Assembly (NCBI GenBank): GCA_035552155.1
Contig: DASZLX010000028.1
Span: 186,001-250,000 of the forward strand
From: DASXHY01 sp035552155
Lineage (GTDB): Bacteria > Verrucomicrobiota > Verrucomicrobiia > Limisphaerales > DASXHY01
DNA length: 64,000 nucleotides
Reading direction: 5' to 3'
Below, piece by piece: positions 1-9,209 of this stretch. The position numbers and the translations under genes were made by a program. Under the pieces are notes generated by a model, which saw only the letters and a list, made by a program, of their open reading frames with translations, was not told where the DNA came from and ran no database searches. Position 1 is the stretch's first letter. The number at the start of each line of letters is the position of its first letter.

Positions 1-700
1 ATTTTTTCAAGCGATAACGCGGTGCCGTCGCTACCACCTGACGATTGCTTCCACGAAAGCCAGACGAAATCCGCAATGCCGAAACCGGCCAAGGCAAATT
101 CGCTACCCCCAATGCCACACGGCGCGAAAGACGCGATATAAGCTTTTGAAAACGCTGAAACGAAATTCGACTCACCGCGTTTACGCGAGACTGTCTCTGG
201 CAAGTTTCGTCGGGGATGGCGAAGCTTAAAATCGAGAATTTGCGCGGTTTTCATGAGGCATCGCAACATTACACGAATTAGCAATGTGTCTCAACTCAAA
301 ACAGAGATTTACAATTCTCAAAGCCGATCCTTAGTTGGGAGCGAGTCGCCCGAGTCAATAAGTCTAACAATCGTGGAATATCCAAAAAAAACTCTGAGGC
401 CAGCAGCTACGCCTACGCCCTATTTGTCGCACCCTGCCGGCACCCCCGCTTCGAGCCGGGGTCTAGAACTGGTTGGAGGCTACCAAGCGGCTTTCCATGG
501 GCCAAAGATCTCCCAAAGATTTTGAGACGGTTTGCCTGTCCAAAACATTTCAAAAACACAGTCATAGTCTCCAAACTTATCCAAACATTTTCCTACTCAT
601 TGTTGCCACCAGATGCGAAAGAATGCTTGCAAACACGAGTGAATGCGCGTATCAGCAATAGCAGGTAAATGCAAAACACGGCAACCATGAGTAACGACCA
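1..700. other. Non-coding or decayed DNA, probable end of an integrated element
   Basis: No convincing gene is seen here. The short open frames (for example around 253-525) lack domain-like composition, a plausible ribosome binding site and neighbours in register. The stretch ends just before a tRNA 3'-end fragment at 714-741. I infer that it is the far end of a tRNA-targeting element whose body lies to the left of the window. Confidence 0.4.
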
Positions 701-713
701 GACTACCCAGATT

Positions 714-741
714 GCAGGTTCGAAACCTGCAGCGCGCACCA
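714..741 (+). repeat. tRNA 3'-end fragment (T arm, acceptor strand, CCA), possible att site
   Basis: A 5-bp T stem (714-718 with 726-730) closes a canonical TTCGAAA loop. It is followed by a 7-nt acceptor strand, a discriminator A and CCA at 739-741. No matching 5' acceptor strand, D arm or anticodon arm is present in the preceding 80 bases, so this is not a complete tRNA. Such 3' fragments are typically left as attR/attL when a tyrosine integrase uses a tRNA gene. It differs in sequence from the tRNA-Cys at 62374, so it belongs to another tRNA. Confidence 0.45.
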
Positions 742-770
742 TTTCTTAAGTTATTTTCACAAAATGGTGG

Positions 771-1310
771 TCACTTCCGGGTCACGGCTGTCGCCTTGAT
801 GTCTTCTTTCGCGGCGTCAAACTTCTGACTTTTCGCCATCTCAATGGCTTTCTTCCTCGCCTCGCTCGCTGTCTGTGCTTTCACTGAAATGCTGGTTTCG
901 GCGATTGCCACCCGGCGCACTCGCACCTCGAAGGTCTTCTCCACCGGCATTTTCTTTTCAACCCGCACCGGCTTCGCGCGCTGCGATTTGGAGGCGGGCT
1001 TCAGATCTTCCGTTGAGACCGGGTCTTCCGGTTCGGGTTGTTCCACCAGGTCATATTTTATTCCAATGACCTTCCCCTGCTTCGCCGGCAAGGGTTTTGG
1101 AAAAATAAAATAGGACGCGTGCGGTTGCCGATGAAAACCGATCTCTCCAAAATCCGTTTTCTTTGACGCCGGGGGTTGAACCATCGTAAGCACGCGGTTC
1201 GCCTCGACGGCGTGCCGGAACTCACGGTCCTGCCTCGGATCTGTCCAAAGGGATTTTGGTTCGGGCCTTCCGGATGTCTTTACCAGATCGCGAAAGCGGA
1301 GGGTGGACAT
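771..1310 (-). CDS. Conserved hypothetical protein, 179 aa
   Basis: I do not recognise a named family. The N-terminal half carries a motif-rich stretch (around residues 40-90) with VLTMVQPP, DFGEIGFH and FPKPLP segments and looks like a folded domain. Residues 95-130 are Lys/Pro-rich and probably a linker. Residues 125-165 have a beta-alpha pattern with an AxxASEARKKAIEMA helix that resembles small nucleic-acid-binding or DpnD/PcfM-like domains, but this is only an impression. No signal peptide or membrane segment is seen. It is the first probable chromosomal gene to the right of the tRNA fragment. Confidence 0.6.
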   Translation of the reverse strand: MSTLRFRDLVKTSGRPEPKSLWTDPRQDREFRHAVEANRVLTMVQPPASKKTDFGEIGFHRQPHASYFIFPKPLPAKQGKVIGIKYDLVEQPEPEDPVSTEDLKPASKSQRAKPVRVEKKMPVEKTFEVRVRRVAIAETSISVKAQTASEARKKAIEMAKSQKFDAAKEDIKATAVTRK

Positions 1311-1438
1311 GCCCGAATATCCCTTTGTCCGCGGGGCCGTTCCATGGGTTGGAATGCGTAGTTCTCCTCATTACACACGCTCTTTTCACGTTTTAATCTA
1401 TTCGCGACAGGCAACGGAGAGGCAACCCGACGAACCGT

Positions 1439-1756
1439 ATGAAAATTTTCACCTTGTATATCGGGATGAATGAACCCGGCGCCGGGGAGAATATCCTGCG
1501 CATCCTGGGCGAGAGTTTTCCTTCCTTCACATTCATCGAAGGAAAGGGAGTTTTTCGCGGCACCCTTGAATCAATGTGGTTTGTAAAAATCGCCACCACC
1601 GATTCGCGATTGGCCATTCGTGTGGCAGAAAATATTCGATCGACGCTGCAGCAGGATTCGGTCGGCATCGAATACGACAACAGATATTACAAATGCACCG
1701 CCGCAGACCCGGCGAGTGATCTGGCGAAGCGGCTCGAAGCGGAAAATGTCTCCTGA
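1439..1756 (+). CDS. Small hypothetical protein, 105 aa
   Basis: The start MKIFTLYIG and the alternating beta-alpha pattern suggest a small soluble ferredoxin-like alpha/beta fold, with GKGVFRGTLE at about residues 36-45 and a MWFVKIAT strand at about 46-53. No signal peptide or known catalytic motif is visible. Coding periodicity and a clear start support a real gene. The overlapping frames on the other strand have no plausible fold. Function is unknown. Confidence 0.55.
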   Translation: MKIFTLYIGMNEPGAGENILRILGESFPSFTFIEGKGVFRGTLESMWFVKIATTDSRLAIRVAENIRSTLQQDSVGIEYDNRYYKCTAADPASDLAKRLEAENVS

Positions 1757-2133
1757 ACGGCAGGGCTTACGCATCTAACTTCCAAAGATTCCAACGAGAA
1801 ATTATTGATTAGGGAATTGGCCCGAGGTTCAACCTGCCGAAACCCCGAAACCGCATGTGCGAAACCCGCCCAAGTATTCAAGATGTCGCGGCCCTAAAAA
1901 TCCATCGCCTACCCATTTGTAGCTTGGGGCAAATGGGTAGGCGAATTTTAATTGTGATGATTCTGATGTCAAACCAAATGTCCAACGAAACATCGTGCTG
2001 AAAAATTAAGATGCGTCCGCCCTGTCCTGAACGGCGTGCGTCCTTGACCCGACTGGGTGGCTATCACAACATCTCTCCGTCACCAACGTGATCGGCATTC
2101 CGGGTTCAAAACTGTTCAAACAACGCGCAAATA
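1757..2133. other. Intergenic region with one strong hairpin
   Basis: Between the 105-aa gene and the GH2 gene I see no further gene. The only clear structure is the 14-bp hairpin at 1906-1943. The remainder should include the promoter of the GH2 gene, but no confident -35/-10 pair was identified. Confidence 0.5.
1906..1943 (+). terminator. Perfect 14-bp stem-loop followed by a short T run
   Basis: Arms 1906-1919 and 1930-1943 are perfectly complementary, with a 10-nt loop. On the plus strand AATTTT follows immediately. It could terminate the 105-aa gene ending at 1756, but the 150-nt distance and the G-rich palindrome also fit one of the dispersed palindromic repeats of this genome. Confidence 0.5.
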
Positions 2134-4701
2134 ATGTCAGCACTTAAAATCACCGCCCTGATCTTGTCGGCCATCGTTTGTTGCGCGAGTTTCCCGTCGC
2201 GCGCGGAATCAACCGAAAAAGTTCTCCTCACCGATGATTGGGCCATTCAATCCGCCGACCACGTATCCAAACCGGGCGGGGTAATTTCCACGCCCGCGTT
2301 CCAGCCGGAGAAGTGGCACCCGGCCACTGTTCCATCCACCATCGTGGGTACACTCGTGGACGACAAAATTTATCCCGACCCGTTCTTCGGCATGAATCTC
2401 AAGGCACTTTCCACCAACAACGCGTTCCGGGGGCCCTGGTGGTACCGCAAAGAGTTCAAGCTCCGGCATCCAGATGACGGGCAAATCTGGCTGCATTTTG
2501 ACGGCATTAATTATCTCGCGGATATCTGGGTGAACGGAAAACGAATCGCGGATACCAACCAGGTGGTGGGCGCCTATCGGACTTATCAATTCGATATCAC
2601 GGACGTCGTCGCGCCGGGAAAGCCGACGGTCATCGCGGTCGAGATATTTCCCCCGGGTACAAACAGCCTGGGCATCAATTGGGTGGATTGGAACCCCACG
2701 CCTCCGGACAAAAGCATGGGCCTGTGGCGTGATGTTTATATCACCACCGCCGGGCCGGTTTCCCTTCATTCTCCGCACGTGATCACGAAGCTGGACCAGT
2801 CCTCGCTGGACAAGGCAAATGTGACCATTTCGGTGGACGTCCAGAACACCCGCTTTCGGTACGTGGATGCGACTTTGAAGGGAACGCTCGGGCCGCTGCA
2901 TTTCAGCAAGGACTTGGTGATGGCGCCCTACGAAATCAAGCACATTGAAATTCCCGAAATGATTTTGGACAAACCGCGTTTGTGGTGGCCCGTCCATATG
3001 GGGCCGCAAAACCTGTACGACCTCGATCTGTGGCTGACCGTCAACGGCGTCACCTCGGATGAAGACCGCATGCGCATCGGCATTCGCGAGGCAACGTCGG
3101 AATTAAACGCAAAGGGCGCTCGCGTTTTCAAAATCAACGGCCAGCCGATTCTCGTGCGCGGCGGCGGCTGGACGCCGGATATATTTTTGCGTCCGTCGGC
3201 CGAGCGCGAAATCGAGGAACTCCGCTATGTGAAAGACATGAACCTCAACGCCATCCGCTTCGAGGGCAAAATGGAGAGCGACCGGTTCCTGGAATTATGC
3301 GACCGCGAAGGCATCCTGGTGATTGCCGGCTGGTGCTGTTGCGATTTTTGGGAGCAATGGAGCCAATGGAAGGACAACGATTACGTCATCGCGACCGAGT
3401 CATTGCGCGACCAGATCCGGCGCCTTCGGAATCACCCCTCCCTGCTCAGCTTTTGGTACGGCAGCGATAACCCGCCCAACGCGCGCGCGGAGAGCAATTA
3501 TCTCGCGGTGCTCAAGGAGATGGATTGGCCGAATCCCGCGCAATCCTCCGCCAGCGCGCACAAGCCGGCCCTCTCGGAGCCGACCGGCATGAAGATGAGC
3601 GGCCCTTACGAATACGTCCCGCCGATGTATTGGTACACCGACAAGCAGGCGGGCGGCGCGTTTAGTTTCAACACCGAGACCAGTCCTGGCCCGGCGATCC
3701 CCCCGCTCGATTCGCTACGCCGGATGTTGCCGAAGGAACATCTTTGGCCCATCGACGAATTTTGGAATTTCCATTGCGGCGGCGGCTCATTCAAGACGGT
3801 GAATATTTTCACGGAAGCATTGAACAAGCGCTTCGGCAAAGCCACCAGTCTGGAAGATTACGAGAAGAAGGCGCAGGTGATGGCTTATGACGGCGAGCGC
3901 GCCATGTTCGAGGCTTACGGACGCAACAAATACAAATCCACCGGCGTGATTCAATGGATGATGAACAACGCCTGGCCCTCGATGATCTGGCATCTCTACG
4001 ACTATTACCTGCGGCCCGGCGGCGGCTATTTCGGCGCCAAAAAAGCCTGCGAGCCCTTGCACATTCAATATTCCTACGACGACCGTTCAGTGGTTGTGGC
4101 CAACGGATTTTATGACGAATTCAAAGGGCTCAAGGCCAGCGCGAAGATTTACAATCTCGACATGACGGAAAAGTTTTCGGCGCAAACAAATCTGGACATT
4201 GCCGCGGACGGCGTGAAACGGATTTTTACGCTGCCGGAAGCGAAGGACCTCAGTCCCGTTTATTTCGTGAAGCTCAAGCTGGAAGACGCCGCTGGAAAAC
4301 TTGTCAGCGAAAATTTCTACTGGCTCTCCACGCAAGGCGACACGATGGATAAACCGCGTCAAGGCTCGGACTGGTATTACACTCCCACCAAACAATTCGC
4401 CGACTTCACGGCCTTGAACAAACTGCCTCCCATAAAATTGAGCGTGCTCGCGAAATCCGGACGCAGCAAAGGAGAACGCATAACTCATGTGACCGTGACA
4501 AATTCCACCACGTCTCTCGCCTTCTTCATCCATCTGAAGGTCAAAGATAAAAACGGCGAGGAAATTCTGCCGGTGATTTGGGAGGACAACTACTTTTCGT
4601 TATTACCGGGGGAGCAGCGCGAAATCTCGGCGACTTACGCAGACGTGTCGAAGAACAAGGATCCCTCGGTGCAAGTCGAGGGCTGGAATGTGGTTCCGTA
4701 A
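2134..4701 (+). CDS. Secreted glycoside hydrolase family 2, exo-beta-D-glucosaminidase-like
   Basis: This 855-aa protein has a signal peptide (residues 1-24, cleavage after SRA). A GH2 sugar-binding jelly roll (about 30-210, with WYRKEF and HFDGINYLADIWVNG), an Ig-like domain and a TIM barrel (about 330-600) follow, with a C-terminal beta region. The barrel carries GSD at D445 and NTETSPG at E515, the acid/base and nucleophile pattern of CsxA-type exo-beta-D-glucosaminidases rather than the NE motif of beta-galactosidases. Predicted role: removal of terminal glucosamine from chitosan oligomers outside the cytoplasm. A beta-mannosidase-like activity is the main alternative. It is transcribed alone. 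Confidence 0.85.
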   Translation: MSALKITALILSAIVCCASFPSRAESTEKVLLTDDWAIQSADHVSKPGGVISTPAFQPEKWHPATVPSTIVGTLVDDKIYPDPFFGMNLKALSTNNAFRGPWWYRKEFKLRHPDDGQIWLHFDGINYLADIWVNGKRIADTNQVVGAYRTYQFDITDVVAPGKPTVIAVEIFPPGTNSLGINWVDWNPTPPDKSMGLWRDVYITTAGPVSLHSPHVITKLDQSSLDKANVTISVDVQNTRFRYVDATLKGTLGPLHFSKDLVMAPYEIKHIEIPEMILDKPRLWWPVHMGPQNLYDLDLWLTVNGVTSDEDRMRIGIREATSELNAKGARVFKINGQPILVRGGGWTPDIFLRPSAEREIEELRYVKDMNLNAIRFEGKMESDRFLELCDREGILVIAGWCCCDFWEQWSQWKDNDYVIATESLRDQIRRLRNHPSLLSFWYGSDNPPNARAESNYLAVLKEMDWPNPAQSSASAHKPALSEPTGMKMSGPYEYVPPMYWYTDKQAGGAFSFNTETSPGPAIPPLDSLRRMLPKEHLWPIDEFWNFHCGGGSFKTVNIFTEALNKRFGKATSLEDYEKKAQVMAYDGERAMFEAYGRNKYKSTGVIQWMMNNAWPSMIWHLYDYYLRPGGGYFGAKKACEPLHIQYSYDDRSVVVANGFYDEFKGLKASAKIYNLDMTEKFSAQTNLDIAADGVKRIFTLPEAKDLSPVYFVKLKLEDAAGKLVSENFYWLSTQGDTMDKPRQGSDWYYTPTKQFADFTALNKLPPIKLSVLAKSGRSKGERITHVTVTNSTTSLAFFIHLKVKDKNGEEILPVIWEDNYFSLLPGEQREISATYADVSKNKDPSVQVEGWNVVP

Positions 4702-5040
4702 TCGTATCAGCTTTCGCGGAACGGGAAGAAGCGGAGAAAGGCATCCGCAGATGACACAGATTTGTGGAAAGGAGCGCGGCTGTGTCGCAGACCAGCCGCA
4801 GCCGCGTGATACATCCAGTCGTTTCAAATATTCACTGAACCTTTCGCGTTGCTGCGGCTGGTTCCGCTGCGCGGAACACAGCCGCGCTCCGGACCAGTGT
4901 CAAGATGCACCCCTGCGGACCCTTCGGTCTTTTCTCTTATCGCCTTTGTTGCCATCCAACCGCGTTGTTCCGGACCCGCCGGCTTTTGGACAACTTTGCT
5001 CTTTAACTCCATCCTGATTCTCCTAAGCTCGCGCAAACCT
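4702..5040. other. Intergenic region with dispersed repeat
   Basis: This stretch contains the repeat-type tract at 4739-4765 (CCGCAGATGACACAGATTT, a motif shared in degenerate form with 48318-48360) and the long inverted repeat at 4771-4890. An open frame enters the DUF2911 gene from here, but the real start with a signal peptide is at 5041. Confidence 0.55.
4771..4890. repeat. Long interrupted inverted repeat
   Basis: The left arm (4771-4802) begins GGAGCGCGGCTGTG and continues with ACCAGCCGCAGC. The right arm (4850-4890) carries GCTGCGGCTGGT and CACAGCCGCGCTCC. The outer 14 bp and the inner 12 bp are complementary, separated by small unpaired segments and a ~48-nt centre. It does not encode a protein. 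It looks like a MITE- or REP-like dispersed palindrome. Confidence 0.65.
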
Positions 5041-5901
5041 ATGAACACAAAAACTCTCCTTCTTTCCCTCGCCCTCGGCACCGGCGTACTTTTGTCAACT
5101 TCCGCGCCGGCGCAACAAACAGCGCGGCTGGATTTCCCATCGCCCAGCCCGTTGAGCACGCTGAAACAGCGCGTGGGCCTCACGGACATCGAAATCGTTT
5201 ACTCTCGTCCGAGCGCCAAGGGCCGCCCGGTTTTTGGCGGGCTAGTCCCTTACGGCCAGGTCTGGCGCACGGGCGCCAACGGCTCAACCACGATTTCCTT
5301 CAGCACACCCGTCAAATTGAACGGGACTGACATCCCCGCCGGTAAATATTCGCTCTTCACCATCCCCGGTGAAAGCGAATGGACCGTGATCATTAACAAA
5401 GACACCAAATCCAGTCCGTTCGCCTACAATGCCAGCAACGATGTCGCGCGCGTCACGGTGCCGGCGGTGGACATTGCCGAAAACGTCGAGACCTTCGGCA
5501 TCATGATCGATGCGATTCGCGACGACTCGGCGCTGATTGAATTAATCTGGGAACACACCGCCGTGCCGATCCATCTCACCCTGAATCTGGTCGACACGCT
5601 GGAACCGCAAATCGGAGCCGCGATGTCCGCGCCCGGCGACAAAAAGCCATATTACCAGGCCGCCATGTTTTACTACGACCACGACCTGGATTTGCAGAAG
5701 GCGAAGACGTGGATCGAAGCGGCGGCGAAGGGCAACGAGACCTATTACGTCGTCAATTTAAAGGCCAAAATCCTCGCGAAATTGGGCGATAAAGAAGGCG
5801 CCATTGCCGCGGCGAAACGTTCCTCCGAACTGGCCGCCAAAACCGAAGGCGCCAGCGGTTATGTGAAATTGAACCAGGATCTCATCGACAGCCTCCAATA
5901 G
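5041..5901 (+). CDS. DUF2911 family exported protein (copy 1)
   Basis: This 286-aa protein has a signal peptide (about 1-24, APA cleavage). A DUF2911 domain (about 28-175) shows the family signatures YSRPSAKGRPVFGGLVPYGQVWRTGAN and IPAGKYSLFTIP in short form. A C-terminal helical TPR-like segment (about 195-286) follows. The start at 5041 is chosen because it opens directly into the signal peptide, whereas the upstream in-frame extension is repeat-derived. DUF2911 proteins are periplasmic or outer-membrane associated and of unknown function. The next gene is a shorter paralog, indicating tandem duplication. Confidence 0.85.
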   Translation: MNTKTLLLSLALGTGVLLSTSAPAQQTARLDFPSPSPLSTLKQRVGLTDIEIVYSRPSAKGRPVFGGLVPYGQVWRTGANGSTTISFSTPVKLNGTDIPAGKYSLFTIPGESEWTVIINKDTKSSPFAYNASNDVARVTVPAVDIAENVETFGIMIDAIRDDSALIELIWEHTAVPIHLTLNLVDTLEPQIGAAMSAPGDKKPYYQAAMFYYDHDLDLQKAKTWIEAAAKGNETYYVVNLKAKILAKLGDKEGAIAAAKRSSELAAKTEGASGYVKLNQDLIDSLQ

Positions 5902-5979
5902 CCGACTTGCGCGGATGAAGACGCCGGTTACCTTGAGCCGGATTGAAACGTCCATATACCGGAACCAACGCGACCTATT

Positions 5980-6522
5980 ATGAATAAAATCAAATCCTCT
6001 CTCATTATTGCCGCTCTCCTCGGCGCTTTGCCGTTGATGGCTCAAGAAACCCACGTCAACTCTTCCGGTGGAAAAAGCCCGCACGAAACCACCAGCCGGG
6101 TCGTCAATGGCGACCGGGTGACCATCACCTACGGCCGGCCCTACATGAAGGGACGTCAAATCTGGGGCGGCCTCGTGCCCAATGGCCAGGTCTGGCGCAC
6201 CGGCTCAGACGAAGCCACGGTGTTCATCACGCAAAAACCCATCGCCATCGGCGACACCACCATTCCCGCCGGGGCTTACACGCTGTTCACTCTTCCAAAC
6301 GAGGATGGTTCGGCGAAATTGATCATCAATAAGGAAATTGGCCAATGGGGCGTCGGACCGGGATCCTACGATGAAAAGCAGGACCTCGCGCGCGTTGATC
6401 TGAAAAAAGACACGCTGGACACGCCGGTCGAGGAATTCACCATGACAGTCACGCGCGACGGCGAATTGAAAATGAGCTGGGATAAAACGCAATACTCGGT
6501 TCGGTTCACCGTCCAGAAGTAA
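5980..6522 (+). CDS. DUF2911 family exported protein (copy 2)
   Basis: This 180-aa protein has a signal peptide (about 1-21, LMAQ) followed by a single DUF2911 domain. It keeps the same YGRPYMKGR, GGLVPNGQVWRTG and IPAGAYTLFTLP signatures as its upstream neighbour, but lacks that protein's C-terminal helical extension. It lies 78 bp downstream on the same strand and may be co-transcribed with it. The family is exported and its biochemical function is unknown. Confidence 0.85.
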   Translation: MNKIKSSLIIAALLGALPLMAQETHVNSSGGKSPHETTSRVVNGDRVTITYGRPYMKGRQIWGGLVPNGQVWRTGSDEATVFITQKPIAIGDTTIPAGAYTLFTLPNEDGSAKLIINKEIGQWGVGPGSYDEKQDLARVDLKKDTLDTPVEEFTMTVTRDGELKMSWDKTQYSVRFTVQK

Positions 6523-6558
6523 CCATTCGCGCAAGCTCTCTCCCGGCAGAACGACATT

Positions 6559-6594
6559 CTCCCTTTCCCTTCGGACGGGAGGGCCGGGGTGAGA
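6559..6594. repeat. Dispersed CTCCCTTTCCC palindromic element (copy 1)
   Basis: CTCCCTTTCCCTTCGGACGG and the following GAGGGCCGGGGTGAG form a short hairpin-prone element just upstream of the LmbE-like gene. The same motif, in degenerate form, lies inside pabB at 22331-22456. It extends an upstream GTG-started frame into the LmbE gene, but the signal peptide begins at the ATG at 6613. Confidence 0.55.
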
Positions 6595-6612
6595 GTTGGC
6601 GCCTCGCAACTC

Positions 6613-9072
6613 ATGATCAATCCACGCCGGGGACTCGCTTTTGTGGCCGCCTGTTCACTGTTGTTATCTCCCGCCGCATCACGCGCGGAAGAATCACCCA
6701 CGCCCGCCGCCATTTTGCAGGACCTGCGCAGCTTTCGCGAAACGGCCAGCGTGCTGTACGTCGCGGCGCATCCAGATGACGAGAATACCGTCCTCATCGC
6801 CTATCTCGCGCGCGGAATGAATTACCGCACGGCGTATCTGTCATTGACGCGCGGCGATGGCGGGCAAAATGTCCTCGGCCCGGACTTCGATGAAAAGCTC
6901 GGCGTGGCGCGCACGCAGGAATTGCTCGCGGCGCGGCGGCTCGATGGCGGGCGCCAGTTTTTTTCCCGCGCGGTCGATTTCGGATTTTCCAAGGATTACC
7001 GCGAGACATTGAACATCTGGGGCAAGGATGCGATTCTGTCGGACGTTGTGCGCGTGATTCGCACCTTCCGCCCGGACGTCGTCATCACGCGCTTTTCGAC
7101 GCAACCCGGCGGCACGCATGGTCATCACACCGCTTCAGCCGTGCTGGCGCTCGAGGCATTTAAGCTGGCGGGCGACCCCACCGCCTACCCCGACCAACTT
7201 AAGACGCTCGCGCCCTGGCAACCCAAACGCATTCTCGTAAATGGCCGCGGCGGCGGCGAAAATGGTTTGCACATGGAAATCAGCGGCGATGATCCCGTCT
7301 CCGGTCTTTCCTTCGTCGAACTCGCCGGCCGCAGCCGCGCGATGCATAAGACCCAGGGCTTCGGCGGATTTGGCGGCGGCGGTGGCGGACCGCGGACCGA
7401 ATCCTTTCAACTGCTCGCCGGCGAGCCCGCCACCAACAACATTTTCGAAGGCGTGGACACCACCTGGACCCGCTTTCCCGGCGGAGCGGCCATCGGCCAA
7501 CTTGCCGATGAAATCATCGCGCAGTTCGACGCGAAAAATCCCGCCGCCAGCGTGCCCGCCTTGCTGAAACTGCACCGGCAACTGGCTGAGTTAAAATCCT
7601 CGGACCCGCTGGTGGCCGAAAAACGCGAACAACTTGACCATATTGTGCAGCATTGCCTCGGCCTCGAAATTGAAACGACCATTCCGCAGGCCGAATTTGT
7701 CCCCGGCGAAAAACTGCCACTGCATCAAACGGCCACAGTTCACTCGGATATTCCCGTGCGTTGGACCGCGACGGAATATCCGTCCATTAAATCCGCCCTG
7801 AAAAAAACACTCGACCTCCGCCCCAATCAACCCGTCACCCGCGACTCCGAGGAAACCCTCCCGACCAGCACACCGGTGACACAACCGTATTGGCTGCGCG
7901 AAGAAGGAACGCCCGGCCTGTTTCAGGTGGATGACCCGTCTCTGATTGGCCGCCCTGAAAATCCGCCGGTATTTCCCATCAAACAAATCTTTTCAGTCGA
8001 GGGAGAAACTCTTGTGCTCGCCGATCAGCCGATGAATGTCGCCACCGACGCAACCGGCAAGGAAACCCGCCGAAAGCTGGACGTGATTCCCCCGGTCTCG
8101 CTTCACTTCACCTCCGGGGTCACGCTGCTCGCCCCCGGCTCATCGCATCCGGTCGCAATCGAAATCACTGCCGCGCGCCCGGATTCCAACGGCACGTTGC
8201 AGCTCGAAACACCGGCAGGCTGGAAAGTCACGCCCGCGAAACAATCCTTCACGCTGGCCAAAGCAGGCGATAAAACGCAATTGAGCTTTTCCGTGACCGC
8301 ACCCGCGCAATCCGCCACCGCCAAAATCGGCGCAAGCGCGGAAATTCACGGCGCGCGCTGGCGCAATGACCGCGAGGAAATCAATTACTCGCATATTCCG
8401 CTGCAATTGCTCCAGCCGCCCGCGCGGCTGAAATGCGTCAGCCTCGATCTCGCCATTCGCGGCGGGAAAATCGGCTATCTCCCGGGCGCGGGCGATTCCG
8501 TCGATGATTGCTTGAAACAAATGGGCTGCCAGGTCACGGAATTGACCGTGGACGACCTCACGCCCGAGCGGCTCAAGACGTTTGACGCCGTCGTCACCGG
8601 TGTGCGCCTGTTCGATACGCACCGGAACCTCGGGACAAAATTAAACGCGCTGTTCGCCTACGTCGAAGGCGGCGGCACTGTCGTGATGCAATACAACCGC
8701 GTGGACGGTTTGCAATCCACGCCGCTGACCTTGAAAATCTCCCAGGAGCGCGTCACGGACGAGCACGCGCCCGTCACATTTCTGGTTCCCGACAGCCCGG
8801 TGTTGAACACGCCCAATAAAATCACGTCCGCGGATTTTGAAAATTGGGTGCAGGAGCGCGGGACTTATTTTCCGAACCAATGGGACGACCATTTCACCCC
8901 GATTCTCGCGTGCAACGACCCGGGCGAATCGCCGCTGAAAGGCAGCCTGCTGGTCGCCGATTACGGCAAGGGACATTTCGTTTACACCGGGCTCGCGTTT
9001 TTCCGCCAGCTCCCGGCGGGCGTGCCCGGCGCGTATCGCCTTTTTGCCAACCTCATTTCGCTGGGGAAATGA
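6613..9072 (+). CDS. Secreted LmbE/PIG-L deacetylase-like multidomain protein
   Basis: This 819-aa protein starts at the ATG at 6613, giving a clean signal peptide (1-25). Residues 47-230 are a PIG-L/LmbE domain with the zinc motif AHPDDEN (52-58) and a THGHH third-ligand region. PIG-L enzymes are Zn-dependent N-acetylglucosaminide deacetylases. A central beta-rich part and a C-terminal flavodoxin/amidotransferase-like region (VDDCLKQMGCQV, FDAVVTGVR, YVEGGGTVVMQYN) follow. It overlaps the next gene by ATGA and heads a run of coupled genes that reaches bshA. It differs from the cytoplasmic BshB1 downstream, so its substrate is probably extracytoplasmic. Confidence 0.8.
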   Translation: MINPRRGLAFVAACSLLLSPAASRAEESPTPAAILQDLRSFRETASVLYVAAHPDDENTVLIAYLARGMNYRTAYLSLTRGDGGQNVLGPDFDEKLGVARTQELLAARRLDGGRQFFSRAVDFGFSKDYRETLNIWGKDAILSDVVRVIRTFRPDVVITRFSTQPGGTHGHHTASAVLALEAFKLAGDPTAYPDQLKTLAPWQPKRILVNGRGGGENGLHMEISGDDPVSGLSFVELAGRSRAMHKTQGFGGFGGGGGGPRTESFQLLAGEPATNNIFEGVDTTWTRFPGGAAIGQLADEIIAQFDAKNPAASVPALLKLHRQLAELKSSDPLVAEKREQLDHIVQHCLGLEIETTIPQAEFVPGEKLPLHQTATVHSDIPVRWTATEYPSIKSALKKTLDLRPNQPVTRDSEETLPTSTPVTQPYWLREEGTPGLFQVDDPSLIGRPENPPVFPIKQIFSVEGETLVLADQPMNVATDATGKETRRKLDVIPPVSLHFTSGVTLLAPGSSHPVAIEITAARPDSNGTLQLETPAGWKVTPAKQSFTLAKAGDKTQLSFSVTAPAQSATAKIGASAEIHGARWRNDREEINYSHIPLQLLQPPARLKCVSLDLAIRGGKIGYLPGAGDSVDDCLKQMGCQVTELTVDDLTPERLKTFDAVVTGVRLFDTHRNLGTKLNALFAYVEGGGTVVMQYNRVDGLQSTPLTLKISQERVTDEHAPVTFLVPDSPVLNTPNKITSADFENWVQERGTYFPNQWDDHFTPILACNDPGESPLKGSLLVADYGKGHFVYTGLAFFRQLPAGVPGAYRLFANLISLGK

Positions 9073-9209
9073 CGCCGGAGCAGAACCCGAACGATGACCA
9101 GACCGGTTTTCCGGGCCTGCGCACCTGGCGCCGAGTTTACACGTTCGTGCTCATCACCTTCGCCCTCTGGGTGGCGCTGTTGATCGCGTTGACGAGGGCG
9201 TTTTCGTGA
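9069..9209 (+). CDS. Small single-pass membrane protein (46 aa) coupled to the symporter
   Basis: The ATG at 9069 overlaps the previous stop (ATGA), and the stop (TGA, 9207-9209) overlaps the GTG start of the symporter at 9206. The product has a polar N-terminus, WRRVYTF, and one hydrophobic helix (about residues 25-43). The two-sided translational coupling and position suggest a small accessory subunit of the sodium:solute symporter, comparable in context to the small subunits of some SSS transporters. This is inference from context and topology. Confidence 0.65.
   Translation: MTPEQNPNDDQTGFPGLRTWRRVYTFVLITFALWVALLIALTRAFS

Noticed and set aside
1..745. Complete tmRNA or tRNA ending at 741
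   Set aside because: No matching 5' acceptor strand, D arm or tag-peptide frame could be found upstream, only the 3' end.
4849..5040. N-terminal extension of the first DUF2911 protein
   Set aside because: The extra residues come from the inverted repeat and precede a clear signal peptide at 5041.
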